DNA from: Candidimonas sp.
Lineage (GTDB): Bacteria; Pseudomonadota; Gammaproteobacteria; Burkholderiales; Burkholderiaceae_B
Length of the DNA stretch: 38,541 nt
Assembly: GCA_004298545.1 (NCBI GenBank)
Contig: SCQX01000210.1
Coordinates: 1 to 38,541 of the forward strand
Direction: 5' to 3'
The notes beneath the pieces are model-generated. The model searched no databases. It saw only the letters and a program-made list of their open reading frames with translations, and had not been told where the DNA came from. Numbering within the stretch: the stretch's first letter is position 1; each line of letters starts with the position of its first letter. Shown piece by piece: positions 17,220 to 25,570 of this stretch. Both the position numbers and the translations under genes were made by a program.

Positions 17220-18599
17220 ATGACCGACTCAACGATCTCCAATACAGCAATTCCCACGTTTTCCGATTTTGGCCTGCACCCAAGCGTTCTTGAAGCGGTC
17301 GTGGCGGCCGGATACGTTACCCCCACTCCCATTCAGGCAATGGCCATCCCCAAGGTGATGGACGGCCGCGACGTCATGGGCGCAGCGCGGACCGGCACCG
17401 GGAAAACCGCCGCCTTTTCACTCCCGATCCTGCACCGGCTGATGCCGCTGGCAACCCATAGCGCCTCGCCGGCGCGGCATCCCGTGCGCGCGCTGATTCT
17501 CACGCCCACGCGTGAGCTGGCCGATCAGAACTATCAGAACGTCGTCAGCTACGGCAGGACCACGCCGCTGCGGTCGGCGGTGGTGTATGGCGGCGTCGAC
17601 ATCCGCCCGCAGTGTGACGCCTTGCGCCGTGGCTGCGAAATTCTGATCGCGACACCGGGACGCCTGCTCGACCACGTGGAGCAGAAGAACGTGAATTTGG
17701 GCCATGTCGAGATCCTGGTCCTGGATGAGGCCGATCGCATGCTCGACATGGGGTTTTTACCCGATCTCGAGCGCATCCTGCACCTGCTGCCGGCAAAGCG
17801 CCAGAGTTTGTTGTTTTCGGCGACGTTCAGCAATGAAATCCGCAAGCTGGCGCGCGGCTTCCTGCGCGATCCGGTGGAAATCGACGTGGCCCCCCGCAAC
17901 GCGACGGCCGAAAATGTGTCGCAGATCGCCTACCCGGTCCCCAGTGCCGACAAGCGCGCGGCGGTGGTCCATTTGGTGAAGTCGCGCGGCCTGAGCCAGG
18001 TCATCGTGTTTTCGAACACGAAGGTTGGAACCAGCCGCCTCGCGCATCAGCTCGAGCGCGACGGGGTGAAGGCGGAATCCATCCACGGCGACAAGAGCCA
18101 GCTCGACCGCATGAAGGCGCTGGACGCGTTCAAGGCGGGGCAGCTCGACGTGCTGGTCGCCACCGATGTGGCGGCGCGCGGGCTGGATGTGGCGGGCGTG
18201 CCGTGTGTCATCAACTACGACCTTCCGTACAACGCCGAAGACTACGTCCATCGCATCGGGCGCACCGGGCGCGCCGGGGCGTCGGGCGAGGCGATCGCCT
18301 TCTTCGCGCCCGACGAAGAGCGGTATCTGCTCGATATCGAGAAGCTCATCAAGCTGAAGATACCGCGCGGCCATCTCGATCTGCCCGCCGAGGCGCGCCG
18401 GCCGCGTGGCCCGCGGCTTGGCACCGTGCATGGCGGTTCGGCTGTCCGGGCGAAGCGTCCGCAAGACGATTTTTTCCACAAGCCCTACGTGCCGGCGCCC
18501 GCGTCATCGGCCGTGGCGCGGCAGGCGCCCGTTCCATCCGCTCATTCGGCGCAACGGCGAGCCGTTGGCGTCTTGTTGGGGGGCGGAACGTCCCACTGA
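17220..18599 (+). CDS. rhlE: DEAD-box RNA helicase, RhlE-like
   Basis: This is an ATP-dependent RNA helicase of the DEAD-box family, acting in ribosome assembly or RNA turnover. The 459-residue protein has the Q motif (TPTPIQ), Walker A AARTGTGKT, PTRELA, TPGRLLDH, LDEADRMLDMGF, SAT, VATDVAARGLDV and HRIGRTGRAG, in order. The C-terminal tail after about residue 385 is Ala/Pro/Arg-rich and disordered, as in RhlE proteins. There is no clear Shine-Dalgarno sequence in the repeat-containing leader before the ATG. The stop is followed by a run of about ten C residues, a place where length errors are possible. It converges on the thioredoxin-like gene. Confidence 0.93.
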   Translation: MTDSTISNTAIPTFSDFGLHPSVLEAVVAAGYVTPTPIQAMAIPKVMDGRDVMGAARTGTGKTAAFSLPILHRLMPLATHSASPARHPVRALILTPTRELADQNYQNVVSYGRTTPLRSAVVYGGVDIRPQCDALRRGCEILIATPGRLLDHVEQKNVNLGHVEILVLDEADRMLDMGFLPDLERILHLLPAKRQSLLFSATFSNEIRKLARGFLRDPVEIDVAPRNATAENVSQIAYPVPSADKRAAVVHLVKSRGLSQVIVFSNTKVGTSRLAHQLERDGVKAESIHGDKSQLDRMKALDAFKAGQLDVLVATDVAARGLDVAGVPCVINYDLPYNAEDYVHRIGRTGRAGASGEAIAFFAPDEERYLLDIEKLIKLKIPRGHLDLPAEARRPRGPRLGTVHGGSAVRAKRPQDDFFHKPYVPAPASSAVARQAPVPSAHSAQRRAVGVLLGGGTSH

Positions 18600-18687
18600 C
18601 CCCCCCCCCTCATTACCTTTTACACCGTCCGCGTGCCGGGCGTTTGGCTGGCGGCACGATGTCGGTTCGGCAGAGACTGATGCCTAC

Positions 18688-19086
18688 CTACGCGTTGGAC
18701 GCGCGGCTGGCAGCCATCGATTGACGCAGCAGCGGCGGCGCGGCGCGCGCCGGGTCGATCGGGCGGTCGGCGCGGCGGATCAGGCGCTCGAGGTGACCGA
18801 TGTGGGGGGGAAGCGCGCCGAAGAAAAGCGTGTGCGAGGCATCCTGCACGGCAATGGTGGGAAAGTTCTCCACGTCGATGTCGCCGAGCAGCTCGGGGCT
18901 TTCTTCGATGTCTATCCAGATGAAAGTTCGCTCCGGGTTGCGGCTTGCCAGATCCGTGAAGCTATCGTAATACTTGCGGCAAGTATCGCACCATTGCGCG
19001 CAATAGCAGGCGACGACCTGCCCTGGGCAGGTCGCGAGCCGGGTTTCCAGGGCGGATGGATCGTGCAATGGATTGAAAACGGTCAT
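18688..19086 (-). CDS. Thioredoxin-fold protein with CDTC active site
   Basis: This is a cytoplasmic-looking thioredoxin-family protein of 132 residues without a signal peptide. The active site is QWCDTCRKYY, cysteines 33 and 36, with the dipeptide DT replacing the GP of classical thioredoxins. The cis-proline region is DVENFPTIAVQD. A C-terminal extension of about 30 residues is basic and Ala-rich. Its reducing partners are unknown. It converges on rhlE, and the promoter region is shared with the divergent EI24 gene. Confidence 0.85.
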   Translation of the reverse strand: MTVFNPLHDPSALETRLATCPGQVVACYCAQWCDTCRKYYDSFTDLASRNPERTFIWIDIEESPELLGDIDVENFPTIAVQDASHTLFFGALPPHIGHLERLIRRADRPIDPARAAPPLLRQSMAASRASNA

Positions 19087-19149
19087 GGGGGTGAACCGGC
19101 GGGGAATTCACTTATCATAGTCGTGTTTTCTGTTTGAGTCCTGGTGGTC

Positions 19150-19944
19150 ATGGCAAACTCCGATCTGATGGCGCGCGGCGGCAATCCGCGGTCGCGCGAT
19201 GGCTTGGCCGCGGTGGGGGTCGCATTCCGCCGCGCCCTGGTCTCGCAGTGTCATCCCAAGATGATTCTTGCCCTGTTCCTGCCGTTCGTGATTGCCCTGC
19301 TGGGGGCCATTGCGCTGCTGTGGGTGTTTTGGACGCCGTTGACGGCGTGGCTCAATGGCGAGGCCGCCGGCTGGACCGCGCTCAACGACGTCGACCAGTG
19401 GATGGTGACGCTGGGCTTGTTTTCATTGAAGTTGTACCTGATACCGTTTTTGGCGCTTTGCATCCTGTTGCCGCTGTCAGGCATTCTGGGGCTCGTCATC
19501 GCGGCGATCTTCGTCATGCCGATCGTGCTCAATCACCTCGATCATCGCAACTACAAGGGGCTGGCCCGGCGCGGCGAATATGCGGGCACCGTTGGCACCT
19601 GGAACGCGGTGTGGGTCGGTTTGCTGTTCATGGCTGGCTGGCTGCTTACAATGCCGCTGTGGCTCATTCCGCCGCTGGCGATCGTGCTGCCGGTGTTCTG
19701 GTGGGCCTTCGCTTTCACGCGCATGCTGCGGGTGGATGCCATCGTCGAGCACGCCAGCGCCGCCGAGCGCAAAATTCTCTGGCGCCGCCATAATCGCCAA
19801 TTATGGGCCATTGGCGCCTGCCTTGCGGTTGCCAATCTGCTGCCGCCGGCCTGGTTGATACTGCCGGTGTTTTCCGCGCTGGTATTTGCCCATTTTGGCC
19901 TGGAAGCTTTGCGCCAGCTGCGGCAAGAAGCGTCCGTTTCCTGA
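19150..19944 (+). CDS. EI24/CysZ-like integral membrane protein
   Basis: The 264-residue product is a membrane protein of the EI24 family, which includes the sulfate transporter CysZ. Hydrophobic segments lie near residues 39-60, 90-120, 150-185 and 220-250, with a loop carrying NHLDHRNYKGLARRGEY between the second and third. The substrate is unknown and a CysZ role is not assured, as no cys genes are nearby. The ATG at 19150 is used. A GTG two codons upstream is also possible. It is followed after 16 bases by a molybdopterin-binding-domain gene, suggesting co-transcription. Confidence 0.82.
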   Translation: MANSDLMARGGNPRSRDGLAAVGVAFRRALVSQCHPKMILALFLPFVIALLGAIALLWVFWTPLTAWLNGEAAGWTALNDVDQWMVTLGLFSLKLYLIPFLALCILLPLSGILGLVIAAIFVMPIVLNHLDHRNYKGLARRGEYAGTVGTWNAVWVGLLFMAGWLLTMPLWLIPPLAIVLPVFWWAFAFTRMLRVDAIVEHASAAERKILWRRHNRQLWAIGACLAVANLLPPAWLILPVFSALVFAHFGLEALRQLRQEASVS

Positions 19945-19960
19945 TCGGTCGAGGTTCCTC

Positions 19961-20764
19961 ATGTCTTTCATCGCGCCGCGCGTGAAACTGCTCATCATTG
20001 GCGATGAAATTCTATCCGGCCGCCGCCAGGACAAGCATTTCGTCAAATTCGTGGAATTCCTCGCCAGACGCGGGATGCAGCTCAGTGGCGCCGAGTTCAT
20101 ATCCGACGACCGCGACACCATCGCGGCGGTGTTGAAGCGCACGTTCGCCAGTGGCGCCATCGTTTTTTCCTGCGGTGGCATTGGTGCGACGCCCGACGAC
20201 CGGACGCGGCAGGCGGCCGCCCAGGCGCTGGGCCTGAAGCTGGTTCTGCATCCGGAAGCGGCGCGCCTCATTGCCCAGCGCTGCGCCGACAACGCCCGCC
20301 ACGGTCAGGGCAGCGCCGACATGTCTCTGCCCGAGAATCAGCAGCGCCTGCAAATGGGCATGTTTCCGGAAGGTGCGGAAATCGTTCCCAATTCGTTCAA
20401 CAAGATTCCGGGGTTCTTCATTCGCAACCATACGTTCATGCCGGGATTCCCCGAGATGGCCTGGCCGATGATGGAGTGGACGCTCGATACGCGCTATGCC
20501 AATCTACAGCACAAAACGACCCGGGTCGAGCATTCCTTCCTTGCGTTTGGCCTGCCGGAATCCAGAATTACACCGGCACTCGAGGAACTGGAGCGGCGGT
20601 GGCCGGGCGTCAAGGCGTTCAGCCTGCCCAGCGTGGGTGCTCCCGGGCGTTCCTACATCGATCTGGGCGTCAAAGGTGAGCCTGCGGCGGCGGCGCAGGC
20701 GCTGACCTACTTGCGCGACGAAGTGGTTCGTGTCGGCGGCATGCTCACGCCGCCGCAAAAGTAG
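19961..20764 (+). CDS. Molybdopterin-binding-domain protein (CinA N-terminal-like)
   Basis: The N-terminal 170 residues carry the MoCF_biosynth (MogA/MoaB/CinA) fold, with IGDEILSGRRQDKHF and SCGGIGATPDDRTRQAAA as the characteristic substrate-binding loops. The remaining 100 residues form a small domain with a GMFPEGAEIVPN segment. The protein is 267 residues and lacks the CinA C-terminal deamidase domain. Proteins like this are often labelled competence/damage-inducible protein A, but their biochemical role is not settled. The ATG at 19961 has a nearby GAGG ribosome binding site. A GC-rich hairpin without a T-tract (CCAGGG/CCCTGG) follows the stop. Confidence 0.85.
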   Translation: MSFIAPRVKLLIIGDEILSGRRQDKHFVKFVEFLARRGMQLSGAEFISDDRDTIAAVLKRTFASGAIVFSCGGIGATPDDRTRQAAAQALGLKLVLHPEAARLIAQRCADNARHGQGSADMSLPENQQRLQMGMFPEGAEIVPNSFNKIPGFFIRNHTFMPGFPEMAWPMMEWTLDTRYANLQHKTTRVEHSFLAFGLPESRITPALEELERRWPGVKAFSLPSVGAPGRSYIDLGVKGEPAAAAQALTYLRDEVVRVGGMLTPPQK

Positions 20765-20851
20765 GTGACCAAGCAACGCGCCAGGGGGCGCCCTGGTGAC
20801 ACGGCCAACTCGTCAGAGAATCTCTGAGCGAACATTTTTATCGTCAGGGGC

Positions 20852-20880
20852 TTGCGGAACGTCGTTTTTTTTCATAGTAT
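20852..20880 (+). promoter_or_regulatory. Sigma-70 promoter of the IclR-family gene
   Basis: TTGCGG and TAGTAT are separated by 17 bases, eight of them a T-run. The -10 ends 35 bases upstream of the chosen ATG. This supports the shorter start of the regulator. Confidence 0.62.
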
Positions 20881-20915
20881 GGAATTTCCGTGTTGCATCG
20901 CGTCAATTCCTGCTC

Positions 20916-21731
20916 ATGCCAAGATCTTCCGCGTTGTCTTACTCTTCGGGGCCGCTCTCGCCACCTACTATGCCCTCCGTCACGGTGCAGGTGCTCGAGC
21001 GAGCCATGTCGTTGCTCGACGTGCTGGCCGAGCATGTGGAACCCGTGTCGCTGAAGGACTTGGCCGCCACGACGCATCTGCACGCATCGACGACCCACCG
21101 TATCTTGAACGATCTGGTCGTGGGGCGCTATGTCGAGCGCGTCGACAGTGGCCTGTACCGGCTGGGGATGCGGCTCCTCGAACTTGGATCCCTGGTGAAG
21201 GGGCGGCTGAATGTGCGTGAGGTGGCCATCGAGCCAATGCGCGAGCTGCACCGCCTGACGGGCCAGACCGTGAATCTGTCGCTGCGCCAGGGCGACGAGA
21301 TCGTCTACGTCGAACGCGCGTGGAGCGAGCGCTCGGGCATGCAGGTCGTGCGCGCGATCGGCGGACGCGCGCCGCTGCACTTGACTTCCACGGGGAAGCT
21401 GTTTCTGTCGATCAGCGATCCGCGCCAGGTTCGGGCCTATGCGCTACGCACCGGCCTGGCGGGCACGACGCGCAACAGTATCACGCAGCTCGATCGGCTC
21501 GAGCATGATCTGACTCTGGTCCGGCGCCACGGCTATGCGCGCGACAATGAAGAGCTGGAGCTTGGCGTGCGCTGCATTGCCGCCGGTATCCACGACGACA
21601 CCGGCAAGCTGCTGGCCGGCCTTTCGCTGTCGGCGCCCGCCGAGCGCATGCGCGACGAATGGATTCGGGCATTGGTCGAGACGGCTTCCCGCATTTCGGG
21701 GGCGCTGGGCTACGAGGGCCGCTCGAACTGA
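20916..21731 (+). CDS. IclR-family transcriptional regulator
   Basis: This is a DNA-binding regulator of the IclR family, often controlling aromatic or central carbon pathways. The 271-residue product has an N-terminal winged helix (VLERAMSLLDVLAEH, SLKDLAATTHLHASTTHRIL) and an effector-binding GAF-like domain. The latter shows APLHLTSTGKLFLS and ELGVRCIAAGIHD, typical of the family. An earlier ATG in frame at 20796 is rejected because the promoter at 20852-20880 lies inside that extension. The effector is unknown. The next gene is a phasin, so a link with polyhydroxyalkanoate control is possible but unproven. Confidence 0.92.
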   Translation: MPRSSALSYSSGPLSPPTMPSVTVQVLERAMSLLDVLAEHVEPVSLKDLAATTHLHASTTHRILNDLVVGRYVERVDSGLYRLGMRLLELGSLVKGRLNVREVAIEPMRELHRLTGQTVNLSLRQGDEIVYVERAWSERSGMQVVRAIGGRAPLHLTSTGKLFLSISDPRQVRAYALRTGLAGTTRNSITQLDRLEHDLTLVRRHGYARDNEELELGVRCIAAGIHDDTGKLLAGLSLSAPAERMRDEWIRALVETASRISGALGYEGRSN

Positions 21732-21770
21732 GCAGCGCGGTGGCCCGCGATCAACCGGATTCCCCCCGCG

Positions 21771-21863
21771 TGATCATCATGCGGTCACGGGATCCCTTGA
21801 GATGATCATTGCCTGGCACGGTCACCGGGGGGGCGATTCGGTCGAATGATCATCACCGGGTCA
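21771..21863. repeat. Three TGATCAT repeats with GGTCA
   Basis: TGATCAT occurs at 21771, 21803 and 21847. Each is followed by GGTCA, at offsets of 12, 17 and 12 bases. The first and third copies agree at 17 of 23 positions. The elements end about 65 bases upstream of the phasin -35, so they could be binding sites for an upstream regulator. Confidence 0.6.
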
Positions 21864-21906
21864 TCCGATTCTCCGAGCGACTGTTACATATGGATTCAAA
21901 CTAATT

Positions 21907-21994
21907 TGTTGCGCTGCGACAAATAGATATTGACAAGGTGTCGTAGATATATAAAATAGCAATTGTGCAGTGCAGCAATACCAGTTGCGAAGCA
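21907..21994. promoter_or_regulatory. Candidate PhaR-type operator sites at the phasin promoter
   Basis: TGC-N3-GCA dyads occur at 21966-21974 (TGCAGTGCA) and 21986-21994 (TGCGAAGCA), 20 bases apart. A related TGCGCTGCG lies at 21910-21918 inside the imperfect palindrome TTGTTGCGCTGCGACAA (21907-21923). PhaR repressors of PHA-producing bacteria are known to bind TGC-rich dyads in phasin promoters. The assignment is by motif similarity only. Confidence 0.5.
21930..21957 (+). promoter_or_regulatory. Sigma-70 promoter of phaP
   Basis: A perfect -35 (TTGACA) and a TAAAAT -10 are separated by 16 bases. The transcript would have a leader of about 140 bases before the phasin ATG. Confidence 0.78.
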
Positions 21995-22106
21995 AGAGAA
22001 TCAGATTGAGAGCCTTCCACTGCGAAGACTTCCGCTGCGCATCGTTGAACGTGGTTCGATCGTCAATGCTTTGGCCCGGAGGGCCAGTCGGAGGAATTAA
22101 ATTACC

Positions 22107-22685
22107 ATGAGCGCCATACCCCAGAATATTCTTGCCAGCCAGAGAGCCTCGCTGGATAACCTCGTTGCCATCCAGAACGTATTTTTCGAAGGCTTCGAGA
22201 AGCTGGTGGATCTGAACCTGAAGGCCGCCAGAGCCAGCCTCGAAGACGCCGTCCAGCGCACGCGCGAGGTGGTTGAACTCAAAGACGCCCAGGATGCCGT
22301 CTCGTTTGCGTCCGGTCTGACGCAGCCGAACGCGGAAAAGGCCTTGGCCTACGGCAGGCACGTGTACGATATCGTCAGTGGCGTGCAGGCTGATCTGACC
22401 CGCCTGAGCGAAGAGCAGATCTCCGAAAATCAGAAGCAGGTGAGCGACGCGATCGAGCAGTTCTCGAAAAACGCGCCCGTCGGCACTGAAAGCGCGGTGG
22501 CGTTGCTGAAATCGTCGCTGTCGACGGCAACCAGTGCGTACGAGTCGGTTGCCAAGGCTGCGAAGCAGGCGAGCAGGGCTGCGGAATCCAATCTTGCAGC
22601 GGCGACCAATGCAACGCTGAAGGCGGCGACCGACGCGGTCGAAGCGGCCAAGCCCGCGGCGCGCGCACGCCGCGCGGCGGCCTGA
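22107..22685 (+). CDS. phaP: Phasin (PHA granule-associated protein)
   Basis: Phasins coat polyhydroxyalkanoate storage granules. The 192-residue protein has the TIGR01841-type phasin layout: an N-terminal amphipathic part (NILASQRASLDNLVAIQNVFFEGFEKLVDLNL), a long helical region rich in Ala, Glu and Lys, and an Ala/Lys/Arg C-terminal tail. The ATG has an excellent ribosome binding site, GGAGGA at 22090-22095. It is a single-gene unit with its own promoter and terminator. No PHA synthase is in the window, so PHA storage is inferred from this gene alone. Confidence 0.94.
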   Translation: MSAIPQNILASQRASLDNLVAIQNVFFEGFEKLVDLNLKAARASLEDAVQRTREVVELKDAQDAVSFASGLTQPNAEKALAYGRHVYDIVSGVQADLTRLSEEQISENQKQVSDAIEQFSKNAPVGTESAVALLKSSLSTATSAYESVAKAAKQASRAAESNLAAATNATLKAATDAVEAAKPAARARRAAA

Positions 22686-22707
22686 TCGAAGGCATTCCCC
22701 CGTCATC

Positions 22708-22740
22708 ACCCGCCATGATTCGTCATGGCGGGTTTCTTTT
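22708..22740 (+). terminator. Rho-independent terminator of phaP
   Basis: CCCGCCATGA and TCATGGCGGG form a perfect 10-base-pair stem with a TTCG loop, followed by TTTCTTTT. It begins 23 bases after the phasin stop. Confidence 0.96.
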
Positions 22741-22766
22741 GCGTGCGCGAAATTAAAACTTATAAT
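22739..22766 (+). promoter_or_regulatory. Sigma-70 promoter of the gamma-glutamyltransferase homologue
   Basis: TTGCGT and a perfect TATAAT are separated by 16 bases. The -35 overlaps the last bases of the phasin terminator tract. The start codon is 54 bases further on. Confidence 0.65.
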
Positions 22767-22820
22767 CGCCTCACCTTCAACGAACACTGACGCGCCGCGG
22801 TGGCGGCGCGCCGCCTTCCC

Positions 22821-24446
22821 ATGAAAAATTTCGACTGGGCCAATCCCTATCCTTCCGCGCGAATTCCGGTGTTTGCCCGCAACGTCGTGGCAACCTCGCA
22901 TCCACTGGCAGCGCAGGCCGGTTTGCGCATGCTCCTGAAGGGGGGCAATGCGGTGGATGCGGCGTTGGCCGCGGCGGCAACCATCGTTCAGGTGGAGCCG
23001 GTGTCTTGCGGCCTGGGTGGCGATTGCTTCGCCATCGTGTGGGACGGCGGCAAGCTGCATGGCTTGAACGCGTCGGGTTGTGCGCCAGCCGCCTGGAATG
23101 TCGACTATTTCAAGCGTAAGTACGGGGTGGATGCAAACGGCCTGGCGAAGCGACCCACGCGCGGCTGGGATTCAGCAACCGTACCAGGGGTCGTTGCCGG
23201 CTGGGCGGCGTTGCACGAAAAATTTGGCAAGCTGCCGTTCGAGGATTTGTTCGCGCCCGCCATCGAGATTGCCGAGCGCGGCTACGCCGTGCCGCCCGTC
23301 GTCGCGGCCAAATGGGCGAACGCGGTCGACGAACTGCGCGATCAACCGGGTTTCGCGCAGGCTTTTCTGCCCAAGGGCCGCGCCCCGCTGGTCGGCGAGA
23401 CGTTTCGTCTGCGCGGTGTGGCGCACACTTTGCGGCGCATCGCCGAGACGCGGGGGCGTGATCTCTACGAGGGCGAGCTGGCCGAGAAGATCGTGGCGTT
23501 CAGCCGTGCGCACGGCGGCGCTTTCACGGCGGACGATCTGCGCAATTACCGCCCCGAGTGGGTCGAGCCCATCGCGCGTGATTATCGCGGCTACACGTTG
23601 CACGAATTGCCGCCGAACGGGCAGGGAATCGCGGCGCTCATCGCTTTGGGTATTCTCGAGCAGTTCGATGTGGCGAGCATGCCGGTTGATTCGCCGGCGT
23701 CGCAGCATATTCAGATCGAAGCCATGAAACTGGCCTTTGCCGATCTGTACCGCTATGTTTCAGATCCGCGCAGCATGGATGTGACGCCGGCGCAAATGCT
23801 GGGCGATGCGTATCTGCGCAGTCGCGCCAAGCGCATTCGCCCCGATCGCGCCGGCCGCTATCAGGCGGGCCGGCCGTATGCGGGCGGAACGATTTATCTG
23901 TCCGCCGCGGATGAGCACGGCATGATGGTGTCTTTCATCCAGTCCAATTACATGGGGTTCGGCTCCGGCATCGTCGTGCCCGAAACAGGCATCAGCATGC
24001 AGAATCGCGGCGTCGGCTTCTCCATGGATCCGCACTCGCCCAATGTGGTGGCGGGTGGCAAGCGGCCGTTTCACACCATCATTCCCGGCTTTCTGACGCG
24101 TGATGGCAAACCAGTCATGAGCTTTGGCGTCATGGGCGGCGATATTCAGCCGCAAGGCCATCTGCAGACGGTCGTGCGCATGATCGACTACGGCCAGCAG
24201 CCGCAGGCGGCCTGCAGCGCACCACGTTGGAAAATCAATCGCGATTTCAGCATCGACGTTGAAACGGGCATGAATCCCGATACGGTGCGGGCGCTGGTGG
24301 ATCTTGGCCACCCGCTGAAGCCCAATGGCGACTACTACATGGGTTTCGGCGCCGGGCAGTTCATCTGGAAGATGTCGGATGACCCCGGCGATGGCTACGT
24401 CGCTGCCAGCGACAGCCGGCGCGATGGCCAGGCCGTCGGGTTTTGA
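22821..24446 (+). CDS. Gamma-glutamyltransferase-family Ntn hydrolase
   Basis: This is a member of the gamma-glutamyltranspeptidase family, autocatalytically split into two subunits. The 541-residue product has the family start (VVATSHPLAAQAGLRMLLKGGNAVDAA) and the glycine-rich GLGGDCF. The segment GGTIYLSAADEHGMMVSF holds the probable nucleophile Thr357, which would become the N-terminus of the small subunit. There is no signal peptide, so it may be cytoplasmic and closer to oxamate amidohydrolase-like or other GGT relatives than to the periplasmic glutathione enzyme. A GTG at 22800 is an alternative start. It ends 4 bases from the pyrD stop, tail to tail. Confidence 0.88.
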   Translation: MKNFDWANPYPSARIPVFARNVVATSHPLAAQAGLRMLLKGGNAVDAALAAAATIVQVEPVSCGLGGDCFAIVWDGGKLHGLNASGCAPAAWNVDYFKRKYGVDANGLAKRPTRGWDSATVPGVVAGWAALHEKFGKLPFEDLFAPAIEIAERGYAVPPVVAAKWANAVDELRDQPGFAQAFLPKGRAPLVGETFRLRGVAHTLRRIAETRGRDLYEGELAEKIVAFSRAHGGAFTADDLRNYRPEWVEPIARDYRGYTLHELPPNGQGIAALIALGILEQFDVASMPVDSPASQHIQIEAMKLAFADLYRYVSDPRSMDVTPAQMLGDAYLRSRAKRIRPDRAGRYQAGRPYAGGTIYLSAADEHGMMVSFIQSNYMGFGSGIVVPETGISMQNRGVGFSMDPHSPNVVAGGKRPFHTIIPGFLTRDGKPVMSFGVMGGDIQPQGHLQTVVRMIDYGQQPQAACSAPRWKINRDFSIDVETGMNPDTVRALVDLGHPLKPNGDYYMGFGAGQFIWKMSDDPGDGYVAASDSRRDGQAVGF

Positions 24447-24450
24447 GGAA

Positions 24451-25488
24451 TCAGGCCAGCGCGCGCACGCACGCTTCGATGAGCGCCGGGCCGCGGTAGA
24501 TCAGCCCCGTATAGAGTTGAACGGCGTCGGCGCCCGCCGCGACTTTTTCCTTGGCATCGCCACCGCAAGCAATGCCGCCAACGCCGATGATCGCGATCGC
24601 GTTGCCCAGCCGCTGGCGCAGCCGGCGAATGACGGTCAGTGACATTTCGTGCACGGGAGGCCCCGACAGGCCGCCCGTCTCGTCCGCGTGCGGCAGGTTC
24701 CGCACCGCGTCGCGCGATAGAGTCGTGTTGGTGGCGATCACGCCATCGATGGCATAGTGCGCCAGGGTGTCGGCAATGGCGTCGATCTGCTCGGTGGTCA
24801 GGTCGGGCGCCACCTTCACCGCAATGGGCACATGGCGGCCGGTCTGATCGGCCAGTTCGCGGCGTTTGTCGCACAGGCTGGCCAGCAGGGCGGCCAGTTC
24901 CTCGCGTTCCTGCAATGAGCGCAGATTGCGGGTGTTGGGCGAGGAGATGTTGATCGTGATGTAGTCGGCATGCGCGTACACGCGCTCCAGCCCGAGCAGA
25001 TAGTCGTCGACAGCCTGCGACATTGGCGTATCGGCATTCTTGCCGATGTTCAGGCCCAAAATGCCGCCGTCTTGGCGCCAGTGGCTCTTTTTGATGTTTT
25101 CCACGAACGCGTCGAGGCCATCGTTGTTGAATCCCAGCCGGTTGATCAGGGCCTGCGCGCGTGGCAGGCGGTACAGGCGTGGCCGGGGGTTGCCGGGCTG
25201 CGCGCGCGGCGTGACCGTGCCCACCTCGATGAAGCCGAACCCCAGGTTGCCGAGACAGTCGATGAACGCGCCGTTTTTGTCGAGGCCGGCGGCGAGGCCA
25301 ACCGGATTGCGCAGCCGCATGCCCATGAGGGTACACGGCAATTCCGGCGCGCTGCGCAGGAGCCGGCGGGTAAGCGCGCAATCGTACGCGCGCAAGAGCG
25401 AGGCGAGCGTGAGATCATGCGCGGTTTCCGCATCGAGCGAGAACAGGGCGGGGCGGGCCAGCGGGTAGGCGTTGAACAGAAGCGGCAT
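24451..25488 (-). CDS. pyrD: Dihydroorotate dehydrogenase (quinone), class 2
   Basis: PyrD oxidises dihydroorotate to orotate in pyrimidine synthesis, passing electrons to quinone at the membrane. The 345-residue protein has the extra N-terminal helices typical of class 2 ([19 protein letters not shown]), then [14 protein letters not shown], the active-site serine region [10 protein letters not shown], and the phosphate-binding [14 protein letters not shown] binds in the TIM barrel. It is the last gene of the leftward NUDIX-aat-bpt-pyrD series, 82 bases after bpt. Confidence 0.97.
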   Translation of the reverse strand: MPLLFNAYPLARPALFSLDAETAHDLTLASLLRAYDCALTRRLLRSAPELPCTLMGMRLRNPVGLAAGLDKNGAFIDCLGNLGFGFIEVGTVTPRAQPGNPRPRLYRLPRAQALINRLGFNNDGLDAFVENIKKSHWRQDGGILGLNIGKNADTPMSQAVDDYLLGLERVYAHADYITINISSPNTRNLRSLQEREELAALLASLCDKRRELADQTGRHVPIAVKVAPDLTTEQIDAIADTLAHYAIDGVIATNTTLSRDAVRNLPHADETGGLSGPPVHEMSLTVIRRLRQRLGNAIAIIGVGGIACGGDAKEKVAAGADAVQLYTGLIYRGPALIEACVRALA

Positions 25489-25570
25489 GAATGATCGTGG
25501 ATTGGTGTGCCGTGCGCAAATTCGAACTCAGCGGACGGCGCCCGGCGCGAGACTGCGACGGCCCGCGGTG

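Larger units (their letters stand above)
21732..22106. other. Intergenic region between iclR and phaP
   Basis: This 375-base gap holds three TGATCAT elements with nearby GGTCA (21771-21863), a strong phasin promoter (21930-21957), three TGC-N3-GC(A/G) motifs around it and a long untranslated leader to the phasin ATG. The centre is markedly AT-richer than its surroundings. No coding frame is convincing. Confidence 0.8.

Noticed and set aside
18600-18609. Run of about ten C residues after rhlE, as a possible phase-variation tract
   Set aside because: It lies after the stop codon, so a change in length would not alter the protein.
20783-20798. CCAGGG/CCCTGG hairpin after the molybdopterin-domain gene as a terminator
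   Set aside because: It lacks a T-tract and is too short to be called with confidence.
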